Shown here: positions 30,218 through 37,193 of the stretch, one piece after another
Numbering within the stretch: the first letter of the stretch is position 1
Layout of the letters: the number at the start of each line of letters is the position of its first letter
Notes under the pieces: model-generated
What the model was told of the DNA's origin: nothing
Database searches by the model: none
What the model saw: only the letters and a program-made list of their open reading frames with translations
DNA from: Acidobacteriaceae bacterium
Lineage (GTDB): Bacteria > Acidobacteriota > Terriglobia > Terriglobales > Acidobacteriaceae
Assembly (NCBI GenBank): GCA_030039035.1
Contig: JASHQQ010000399.1
Location: 1 to 37,193 of the forward strand
DNA: 37,193 bases
Direction: 5' to 3'
Position numbers and translations under genes: made by a program

Positions 30218-31003
30218 ATGACGGAAGCCATCAATCGTCGCTCCGAAGCCATCATCAAATTCCTCCTGCGCACCGGAACCGCCAGCATCGAAGAGTTGCT
30301 GGCCGTCGCCGGCTCTTCGGCTCCCAGCATCCGGCGCGACCTGGCCCGGCTGGAGGGCCGCGGCCTGGTCCGCCGCACGCACGGCGGCGCCGAGCTGGTC
30401 GAGCCTCTTCTTTACGAGCCATTCCGCTACGACAGCTCGTTCTTGGCGCGCGAACAGCGTCATGCCCCCGACAAGCGCCGCATCGGCCTGGCCGCCGCCG
30501 AGCTGGTGCAGCCGGGCGAGACCATCGGCCTGACCGCAGGCACCACGACCACGCACATCGGCCGCAGCCTTCGCCATCGCAGCAAGATCCAGGTGGTGAC
30601 GAACGCCATCAACATCGGCATGGAACTGTGCAACCAGCCTGGCATTCGCACCTATGTTACAGGCGGCGTCGTCCCCTGGGCCTGGTCGTTCTCTCTCACC
30701 AGCAGCGCCACCCTCGCCTTCCTCGACGACGTTTACATGGACAAGGTCTTTCTCAGCGTCACCGGATTCGACGCGGAGCGGGGCGCCACGACCCTCGAAA
30801 CCGACGAGGCGATGGTCTACCGGAAGATGGTCCAGCGTTCCAAACAGGTAATTGTGGCCGCCGACTCGAGCAAGATCGGCAAGGTGAGCCCGGCTTTCAT
30901 CTGCCCCATCAGCAGCGTTCAGGTCTTCATTACCGATACCGGCGCCACCAGCGAGGCGCTTGCGCCCTTTGAGCGCCAGGGCATTCGGATCATTCGCGCC
31001 TGA
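30218..31003 (+). CDS. DeoR/GlpR-family transcriptional regulator
   Basis: The 261-residue product has an N-terminal DeoR helix-turn-helix (RRSEAIIKFLLRTGTASIEE and ELLAVAGSSAPSIRRDLARLEGRGLVRRTHGGAEL, residues 7-59). A C-terminal sugar-phosphate sensor domain follows: DKRRIGLAAAELVQPGETIG, LTAGTTTTHIGRSL, VVTNAINIGMELC, VFLSVTGFDAERGATT, VIVAADSSKIGKVSPAFICP. The sensor likely binds a phosphosugar, and the divergent nagB-like gene is the obvious target. The ATG at 30218 has no ribosome binding site. A -10-like TAGAAT ends about 9 nt before it, so the mRNA may be leaderless or nearly so. Confidence 0.88.
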   Translation: MTEAINRRSEAIIKFLLRTGTASIEELLAVAGSSAPSIRRDLARLEGRGLVRRTHGGAELVEPLLYEPFRYDSSFLAREQRHAPDKRRIGLAAAELVQPGETIGLTAGTTTTHIGRSLRHRSKIQVVTNAINIGMELCNQPGIRTYVTGGVVPWAWSFSLTSSATLAFLDDVYMDKVFLSVTGFDAERGATTLETDEAMVYRKMVQRSKQVIVAADSSKIGKVSPAFICPISSVQVFITDTGATSEALAPFERQGIRIIRA

Positions 31004-31180
31004 ACCGCAAGTAAAGGGATTTGCCCGAAGGAATCCCGCCGCGCCGCCTGCCCGCGTTTCCACCTGTCGATCTCCCTGGTTTGCATCGAAAGTAGTGCAT
31101 CCATTTCCAATGGAGAACCCGTTTCCATCCGAATTCTCCACAAAGATGATCATTTCCGGCGAAATATTTCAATTTTCCTC

Positions 31181-31209
31181 TTGATTTTTATGCGAGGCCA
31201 TCCTATCGT
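31181..31209 (+). promoter_or_regulatory. Candidate promoter of the TonB-dependent receptor
   Basis: TTGATT (31181-31186) and TATCGT (31204-31209) are spaced by 17 bp in an AT-richer stretch. The predicted start near 31216 would give a ~330-nt leader before ATG 31544. I see no recognised riboswitch in the leader. The 540-bp gap (31004-31543) holds no gene I can support. Confidence 0.4.
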
Positions 31210-31543
31210 CGTTCATCAAAGAAAGATTTCGTCGAAAATCGCCCGGAAAGGGCGTGGCAAGGACGACCGAAACGAATTCGACCGGCAAGGCAACCTGCCG
31301 TTCGGTGGCAATCGATCCGTTTTTTCGGGGGAAGGTGATGCTGGGAAATCCGGGCCTGTGTCGTAATACCGCCTCGCTTTGGTGGCTTTTGGCTGAGGGC
31401 GCGGCGCATCTCGATCGGTCCGGCCCGGTTCCGGTGTTGAAAGACCCCTCAACGACCCTCCCTCCCCGCATGCTCTGAACTTGCCTGTCGATTCGCGTCG
31501 GCACGGAGGCATTCACGCCGTTTCAAAGAAAGGTGCAAAACCC

Positions 31544-34500
31544 ATGATTTCCATGAGAGGCCTGTTCCAACGCATACGTCCATCCCGGACCGGCAACCTC
31601 GGCTCCGCCTCTGCTGCACCTGCCGGCAAGGCGGGAGTCTATGTGTTCCTGCTTGCGCTCGTGACGATGCTGTTCCTTGGATTCCCCGCGAACAGCCGCG
31701 GCCAGGAACTGGAGGGAACCCTTGGCGGCACCGTCACCGACGCCACGGGCGCCGTGATTCCCCATGCCACCATCACCATCACGCTGAATGGCGTGGGGGG
31801 AGAGTCGCGGGTGGTGCAGACTGACGCCGCCGGCAACTACATCGCGCCCAACCTGCCCGCCGGCACCTACACCATCACGATCACGGCGCCGGGGTTTGCC
31901 ACGGTCACGGAAAAGGATGTGATTCTCAACGTGTCGCAGAAGCGCTCGGTCAACGCGGAGCTGAAGCCCGGATCCGAGAGCCAGACCGTAGTGGTCCAGG
32001 AAAACCCGGTGGCCATCGACACCGAGAGCAGCGCGCAGGCGGGAACGATCTCCGGCACGCAGGCTCGCGAGCTGGAACTGATCAACCGCAACTTCCAGCA
32101 GCTTGTAACGTTGCAGCCCGGTGTCGTGAACAATCTCGGAGACGAGCCCGGCTTTGGCCTGAACAGTGTCACGTCGATCTCCGTCGACGGCGCGCGCGAG
32201 ACCGCCAACAACTGGTCGGTGGATGGCGCCGACATCAACGACAGCGGCTCCAATGCCACGTTGCTGAATATTCCTTCGGTGGATGCAATCCAGGAGTTCA
32301 CCCTCGAACGCAACTCCTACGACGCCACCTTCGGCCGCTCCGGCGGCGGGCAGGTGGTGGTGGCCACGCGCTCCGGCACCAGCGCCTTTCACGGTTCGGC
32401 GTACGAGTTCGTGCGCACCGAAAACAGCAACGCCAACCTCTATTTCAACAACCTTACGGGCCTGCCGCGCTCGCCCGATCACTACAACAACTTCGGCTTC
32501 ACGTTCGGGGGACCGATCTTCATCCCCCACCACTACAACGCCGACCGAAAGAAGACATTCTTCTTCTGGTCGGAGGAGTGGCGCAAGACGTCGCAGCCCA
32601 CGAGCAACGATGTTCCCGCCCCCACGCCGGCTGAACTGAACGGGACCTTTTTCACCAATCCGACGGACTACGCCAGTATCGTGGCGGCCTCGGGCGCAAG
32701 CTGCGTCAGCGCCTACACACAGCTTACGGCCGCGAGCAGTGCCGAAGGGGCCACGGGATACGCAACGGCGAATCCGTCCTGCTACAGCCAGAATTCCAAG
32801 GTTTATCTGACCCAGATCGTCAGCAAGTTCCCGGCGAACTTCACCTCTGCCAATCCCAGCGGGTTTCTCCTCGGCGATAACATTTCCGGCTACTCCACGC
32901 TCAACAATTTCCGCCAGGACCTGGTGCGCGTCGATCACTATTTCAACGACCGGGTGCACTTTTTCGCGCGCGGCATGCAGGACGATGTCCCCGAAAGCCT
33001 GCCTACCGGACTCTGGGGAGGCGCCAACTATCCGGGCGTAGTCGATGTCGCCATCAACGCCCCGGGAAAGAACGTGGTGGGCAACCTGACGTGGACGATT
33101 TCGCCCAGGCTGGTGAACGAGGTCGAGTTCGCCTACTCCCAGGGAACGATCAGCGGCGCGCTCTCCGGCCAGGCAAATTCCACGAGTGTGCTGGGCGCTT
33201 TGACCAACAAGACCGCCTACACGGATCCGTATGGCCGAATTCCCAGTGCGGCGATCACCGATGGAACAGTGACGGTGGTTTCGCAGGGCAGCGCTCCCTA
33301 CTTCGAGAGGAACCTCGACCGCAACATCTTCGACAATTTCACCAGGATTCTCGGCGAGCACACGCTGCGTGCGGGCTTTACCGCCCAGCAAATGCTCAAG
33401 ACCGAGGATGCCTCGGAGGGCAACCCGGGCTTCAATTTCGCCTCGTGGGGAGATTTCCTGCTCGGCGATACCTCCCAGTACAGTCAGGCCGATCGCGACA
33501 TCGTCCCTGATCTGCACTTCTGGAATACCGAGGCCTATGTGCAGGACGACTGGAAGGTGAACCATCGCCTTACCTTGAACTTCGGCGTGCGCTGGTCCCG
33601 GTTCCCCTCGCCCGGCGACGTGAAAAACACGCTCAACAACTTCGACCCGCTGCTTTACAAGGCGACAGAGGCTCCCGGACTCGACGCCAATGGCAACTTT
33701 GTTCCCGGCCAGGCGTATACTCCCGCGACCTACGCCAACGGCCTGATCTTCCCCAAAGGCGCTGCATGTGATCAGGCGCAGGCCGTCTCCGCGGAGGTGA
33801 CGTGCTCACCTTTTGGATCGTTGGTCAATCCCAACAACAACTGGAACTTCGGACCCCGCGTGGGCTTTGCCTGGTTGCCGCTGGCCAGCGGCAAGACGGT
33901 GCTGCGCGGCGGCTTCGGGGTCTTCTTCGACCGTACCCTCGACGGTATCTGGGAGCAGAATGCATTCGGCGATCCGCCGCTCGTACAGACCGTGACGATC
34001 GTGAATACGAAGTTCGATAATCCCGTGGGCTCAGGCAGCGCGGCCCCGCCCAACCTTGGCCCCGACGCGCTCACGACCACCGGGAACCCGACCTTCAAGG
34101 TTCCGTCCTACGCGGACTTCAACCTCTCCGGCGAGCAGCAGCTTGACCACAATACGACGCTTGAAGTCGCCTATGTCGGCTCGGAATCGAGGCATCTGCT
34201 CGGCGAAGTCGACCTCAACATGCCCACGCTGTCGACGCGCGCATCGAATTCCGCGTCGCCGCTGAACAACATCCGCGAATACCTTGGATACTCCGACTTT
34301 CACACGCGGGCTCCGTGGTTCACCTCGAACTACAACTCGCTGCAGGTGGCGCTCAACCGTCGCGCGCGCGACCTGACCCTCGGAGTCGCCTACACCTGGT
34401 CGAAGAACCTCACCGACCAGTACAACGATCGTGGCGTGGCCAACACCTACACCTGGGATCCGAAGCTCGACTACGGCAACTCGGGGTTGAACGAGCCGCA

Positions 34501-35077
34501 GATCTTCGTTGCCAATTTCGTCTACAAGGAGCCGTTCTTCGGCGAGCAGCACGGGCTCACCGGCCACCTGCTCGGCGGATGGGAATTGTCGGGCATTACG
34601 ACCTTTGAATCCGGAGGGTCGTTCAATGTATTCCAGTACCCCGATCCCTTCGGCTGCATTGCCGACACTTCCACCGCGAACGGCTGCGCGCCCGGCACCT
34701 ATCCGGGAGGCCTCGGCATCGATGGACCGAACTACGACATCGTGGCCCGTCCCAATGAGTCGGCGCCCGTGCATCTGCTCAAGAACGGCCTCGACTGGTT
34801 CAATACGTCCACCTTCTCGCCTGCCGTAGGCAGCTTCGGCAACGAGTCATCCGGCGATATTCTCGGGCCCGGTTATGAACGGGTCGACCTGGGACTGATG
34901 AAGAATTTCCAGTTCACCGAACGCATGACCCTGCAAATGCGCGCGGAAAGCTTCAACGTCTTCAATCACACCAGCTTCAATGGCGTCGACAATGGCCTGG
35001 GAGACGGAACCTTCGGACAGGTAACGAGCGCCCACGAGCCGCGCATCATGCAGTTCAGCAGCAAGTTTTACTTCTGA
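31544..35077 (+). CDS. Oar-like TonB-dependent receptor with carboxypeptidase-regulatory N-domain
   Basis: The 1177-residue outer-membrane protein has a signal segment (VYVFLLALVTMLFLGFPANS). A CarboxypepD_reg-like beta domain follows (~55-150: GTLGGTVTDATGAVIPHATI, PAGTYTITITAPGF). The plug comes next (SVDGARETANNWSVDGADIN, VDAIQEFTLERNSYDATFGR, SGGGQVVVATRSGTSAFHGS). The long barrel ends with aromatic QFSSKFYF, the usual BamA-recognised C-terminus. Barrel signatures include YVQDDWKVNHRLTLNFGVRW, and later VAYVGSESRHLLGEVDLN and MQMRAESFNVFNHTSFNGVD-like strands (LQMRAESFNVFNHTSF). Such receptors dominate Acidobacteriota genomes and import large oligosaccharides, peptides or other polymers; the ligand is not predictable. 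ATG 31544 has AAAGG 10 nt upstream. No susD-like or TonB gene is nearby. Confidence 0.92.
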   Translation: MISMRGLFQRIRPSRTGNLGSASAAPAGKAGVYVFLLALVTMLFLGFPANSRGQELEGTLGGTVTDATGAVIPHATITITLNGVGGESRVVQTDAAGNYIAPNLPAGTYTITITAPGFATVTEKDVILNVSQKRSVNAELKPGSESQTVVVQENPVAIDTESSAQAGTISGTQARELELINRNFQQLVTLQPGVVNNLGDEPGFGLNSVTSISVDGARETANNWSVDGADINDSGSNATLLNIPSVDAIQEFTLERNSYDATFGRSGGGQVVVATRSGTSAFHGSAYEFVRTENSNANLYFNNLTGLPRSPDHYNNFGFTFGGPIFIPHHYNADRKKTFFFWSEEWRKTSQPTSNDVPAPTPAELNGTFFTNPTDYASIVAASGASCVSAYTQLTAASSAEGATGYATANPSCYSQNSKVYLTQIVSKFPANFTSANPSGFLLGDNISGYSTLNNFRQDLVRVDHYFNDRVHFFARGMQDDVPESLPTGLWGGANYPGVVDVAINAPGKNVVGNLTWTISPRLVNEVEFAYSQGTISGALSGQANSTSVLGALTNKTAYTDPYGRIPSAAITDGTVTVVSQGSAPYFERNLDRNIFDNFTRILGEHTLRAGFTAQQMLKTEDASEGNPGFNFASWGDFLLGDTSQYSQADRDIVPDLHFWNTEAYVQDDWKVNHRLTLNFGVRWSRFPSPGDVKNTLNNFDPLLYKATEAPGLDANGNFVPGQAYTPATYANGLIFPKGAACDQAQAVSAEVTCSPFGSLVNPNNNWNFGPRVGFAWLPLASGKTVLRGGFGVFFDRTLDGIWEQNAFGDPPLVQTVTIVNTKFDNPVGSGSAAPPNLGPDALTTTGNPTFKVPSYADFNLSGEQQLDHNTTLEVAYVGSESRHLLGEVDLNMPTLSTRASNSASPLNNIREYLGYSDFHTRAPWFTSNYNSLQVALNRRARDLTLGVAYTWSKNLTDQYNDRGVANTYTWDPKLDYGNSGLNEPQIFVANFVYKEPFFGEQHGLTGHLLGGWELSGITTFESGGSFNVFQYPDPFGCIADTSTANGCAPGTYPGGLGIDGPNYDIVARPNESAPVHLLKNGLDWFNTSTFSPAVGSFGNESSGDILGPGYERVDLGLMKNFQFTERMTLQMRAESFNVFNHTSFNGVDNGLGDGTFGQVTSAHEPRIMQFSSKFYF

Positions 35078-35099
35078 TGCGGCGTTGCATCGAATCGCG

Positions 35100-35130
35100 A
35101 AGGCCGGAGCCGCCGTGCTCCGGCCTTTTA
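35100..35130 (+). terminator. Bidirectional terminator between the receptor and TPR genes
   Basis: AAGGCCGGAGC / GCTCCGGCCTT (35100-35110 and 35117-35127) is a perfect 11-bp stem with loop CGCCGT, followed by TTTA. The minus-strand TPR gene's stop codon lies at 35128-35130, so the same structure can serve both convergent transcripts. Confidence 0.85.
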
Positions 35131-36321
35131 CTTTGGCTGCGGAGCCGGCGCCGCGCCGTCGCCGGTAGCGGAATTCTTCGATTCGCGGGTGAGCACATCG
35201 ATCAGCGCCTCGTCGGCAGCCTTGTTCAGGCTGCTGGCGATGCCGAATTCGCGCCGCGCTTCGGCGTCATTGCCCATCGTGCGATAGAGCCGGCCCAGTC
35301 TCCAGTGAACGTCCACGTCGCCCGGCTTGAGCCCGGCGGCGATTTTCAGCTCGCGTAGCGCCTCCGTCCTGCGGCCGGTTTCGCTGTACACAATGCCCAG
35401 GTCGAGCCGCGCCATCTCGTTCGCCGGTTCGCTCTTCACCAGCTTCTCCAGGATCGCTCCCGCCTCGTCCATGCGGTTCAGTTGAATCTCGGAGTCGGCG
35501 AGGTAGAGCAGGGATTTGGCGTGACCGGGCGTGTTGGCCAGCTCCGCCTGGAACTCCTGCGCGGCTTCGGCGTATTGCTTCTGCGTCCACAGCAGATATC
35601 CGAGCCCGAAGTGGACGTCGGGTTCTTTCGGGTCGGCTTCGATCGCCGCGCGGAATTCGCGCACGGAGCCGGCCGGGTCCTTCATGGCGTCCAGCGCTTC
35701 GCCCACCAGCATGTCCGCCTCGGCCGAGTTGGCGTTCAGCGCCACCATGCGGTGAAATGCGTCGAGGACACATGGATATTGATGCGACAGCAGGCAGCTA
35801 TGCGCCAGATCGAGCAGCAGAGGCAGATTCGTCGCATCGTGCTCCGAGGCCTGCTTGAGGAATGGCGCGGCCGCGGCGTACTCGCCCAGTCCGTAATGCG
35901 ACATGCCGATCAGCACCGCGAGCCGCTGCGTTTCCGGCGAATCCGCGGGCTGCTGCTTGAGCAGCGGATCGAAGATGCGAATGGCCTCGCGATAATCGCC
36001 GTTCTTGAAATACGCGAGGCCCATGTTCAACTGCAGGCCGGGCATGGCGGGATTGAGCGCCGCCGCCTTGCGATAGGAACGGATCGCCTCGTCATAATGC
36101 TGCTGGCGAGCCTCGATCAGTCCGATATGCGCGAACGGCTCGGCATCCGTTGGATGCTCCCGCGCCAGCGTGCGCCATGCCGCTTCGGCTTCGGCGTTCC
36201 TGCCCTGCTTCTCGAGCTCGAATGCAGTGGCGCGCGGATCGTCCTGCGCGGGAGCGGCGGAAATGGCGCCCAGGGCGATGCAGGCAATGCACAACGCCCG
36301 GCGGAAGGCGATGACACCCAA
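35128..36321 (-). CDS. Secreted TPR-repeat protein
   Basis: The 397-residue product starts from TTG 36321 (AGGAG 6 nt upstream) and has a signal-like segment RRALCIACIALGAISAAPAQ. About nine TPR units follow: first EKQGRNAEAEAAWRTLAREH, then IEARQQHYDEAIRSYRKAAA, AYFKNGDYREAIRIFDPLLK, HYGLGEYAAAAPFLKQASEH, YLLWTQKQYAEAAQEFQAEL, and last YRTMGNDAEARREFGIASSL. TPR arrays mediate protein-protein contacts; here the location is probably periplasmic. It is 71 bp downstream of a VWA-domain gene on the same strand, an arrangement recalling VWA plus TPR (Bat-type) operons, but no direct Bat similarity is claimed. Confidence 0.85.
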   Translation of the reverse strand: MGVIAFRRALCIACIALGAISAAPAQDDPRATAFELEKQGRNAEAEAAWRTLAREHPTDAEPFAHIGLIEARQQHYDEAIRSYRKAAALNPAMPGLQLNMGLAYFKNGDYREAIRIFDPLLKQQPADSPETQRLAVLIGMSHYGLGEYAAAAPFLKQASEHDATNLPLLLDLAHSCLLSHQYPCVLDAFHRMVALNANSAEADMLVGEALDAMKDPAGSVREFRAAIEADPKEPDVHFGLGYLLWTQKQYAEAAQEFQAELANTPGHAKSLLYLADSEIQLNRMDEAGAILEKLVKSEPANEMARLDLGIVYSETGRRTEALRELKIAAGLKPGDVDVHWRLGRLYRTMGNDAEARREFGIASSLNKAADEALIDVLTRESKNSATGDGAAPAPQPK

Positions 36322-36392
36322 TTGGAGCTCCTGCCCGATTCTCGCTCCCAGGCCGGCAGGCTGCCAAGGATCGCCACACCGGCAAGGGCGAT

Positions 36393-37193
36393 TCAGTGAA
36401 TCGTCTTCGATTTGCGCTCCATATAATCCATCAGCAGATACTTGCCCAGCGTGTCCGGCGTGGTGAAGTAGGCCTTGCCGCGGCACATCTGCGAGACCTT
36501 GTGCACGAACTGGACGAGGCCGAAGTCGGAAGCCAGCATGAAGGTGTTGATCATCACGTTGGCGCGCTTGCAGCGCGAGACTTCCTCGAGCGTCTCGCTG
36601 ACCACCAGCGGATCGAGACCGTAGGCGTTCTTGTAGATGCGGCCGTCGGGGAGCGTCAGCGCCGAAGGCTTGCCGTCGGTGATCATCACGATCTGCTTCA
36701 TATCCTTGCGCTGGCGGGCGAGGATGCGCTGCGCCACGCGCAGACCCTCGCGCGTGTTGGTGTACCACGGGCCGACCTTGACCCGCGCCAGATGCGAGAC
36801 CGGCATCTCTTCGGCCGAGTCGTGAAAGAGCACCAGCGAGAGCGAGTCGCCCGGATATTGCGTGCGGATGAGGTGCGAGAGCGCCATGGCCACCCGCTTG
36901 GCCGGCGTGAACCGGTCTTCGCCGTAGAGGATCATCGAGTGCGAGCAATCGAGCATTACCACCGTGGCGCACGAGCTCTGGTAGTCGCACTGGTGCACGT
37001 GCAGATCGTCGTACTCCAGGTTGAGAGGCAGCCCCAGGCCTTCGCGCGAGATGGCCGAGCCCAGCGTTTCCGTCACGTCGAGATTCAGCATATCGCCGAA
37101 TTCGTATCGCCGCGATGCGCCGGTCGTTTCCACGCCCGTGGCCATGTGGCGCGTGTCGTGGCGCCCGTAGCTCGATTTGCCCAGCGAGCCGAG
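36393..37193 (-). CDS. VWA-domain protein (MoxR/Mg-chelatase-associated type), 5' end outside the window
   Basis: The 3' part is present, 267 codons, open to the window edge (...[20 protein letters not shown]). The MIDAS motif is [20 protein letters not shown] (DxSxS as DCSHS). It continues [20 protein letters not shown] and [11 protein letters not shown], then [20 protein letters not shown] and [20 protein letters not shown], the usual acidobacterial VWA form. An internal ATG at 37145 exists, but conserved residues upstream argue that the gene starts beyond the window. Such proteins pair with MoxR or magnesium-chelatase-like AAA+ ATPases; the partner would be upstream, outside the window. 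Confidence 0.88.
   Translation of the reverse strand, partial: LGSLGKSSYGRHDTRHMATGVETTGASRRYEFGDMLNLDVTETLGSAISREGLGLPLNLEYDDLHVHQCDYQSSCATVVMLDCSHSMILYGEDRFTPAKRVAMALSHLIRTQYPGDSLSLVLFHDSAEEMPVSHLARVKVGPWYTNTREGLRVAQRILARQRKDMKQIVMITDGKPSALTLPDGRIYKNAYGLDPLVVSETLEEVSRCKRANVMINTFMLASDFGLVQFVHKVSQMCRGKAYFTTPDTLGKYLLMDYMERKSKTIH

Overview
The window is a GC-rich bacterial chromosome segment, most probably from an Acidobacteriota of the Terriglobia/Acidobacteriaceae type. The reasons are an Oar-like TonB-dependent receptor with an N-terminal carboxypeptidase-regulatory domain, a TIGR03118-type secreted protein with chitobiase-like C-terminal repeats, the ispE / tRNA-Gln / prs / rplY / pth / rpsF / rpsR / rplI core block, and many hairpin-type interspersed repeats. 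The assignment is inferred from gene content, because the rRNA portion present is too short to place the organism.

Layout. Positions 1-692 hold the 3' end of a 23S rRNA gene, a spacer with an internal ~101-bp duplication, the 5S gene and a strong terminator. Positions 1029-4647 carry a secreted SnoaL-like protein, a GH63-type glycosidase, a RelE/HigB-HigA-like toxin-antitoxin pair and a membrane-anchored hypothetical protein. Positions 4766-5179 and 8156-8564 carry two homologous, plus-strand, promoter-to-terminator units that look like paralogous structured non-coding RNAs of about 325 nt. They flank a TIGR03118-type protein and an isochorismatase-like protein. Positions 8634-19156 are accessory metabolism and transport: two VOC proteins, an alpha/beta hydrolase, a DHA2 efflux pump, a LarA-like racemase, a small membrane protein, a DedA protein, an MFS exporter, a DUF2252 protein and a sugar isomerase. 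Two copies of a short element with terminal inverted repeats lie here, one interrupted by a second element.

Positions 19710-25483 are the housekeeping block on the plus strand: isoprenoid kinase, tRNA-Gln, PRPP synthetase, L25, peptidyl-tRNA hydrolase, S6, S18 and L9. It is spaced unusually widely by repeats and hairpins. Positions 25554-30217 hold a broken HicB-like gene, a small membrane protein, a class C beta-lactamase-like hydrolase, and an amino-sugar cluster (NagB-like deaminase and MFS transporter) divergent from a DeoR-family regulator. Positions 31544-35077 encode the large TonB-dependent receptor. The right edge is a TPR lipoprotein-like or secreted protein downstream of a VWA-domain protein that runs off the window.

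The most interesting signal is the pair of intergenic RNAs. Promoter, 5' end and terminator are conserved while the middle has diverged. Long-range pairings are kept by compensating changes (GGCAA/TTGCC in one, GGTGA/TTACC in the other). I do not recognise this RNA.
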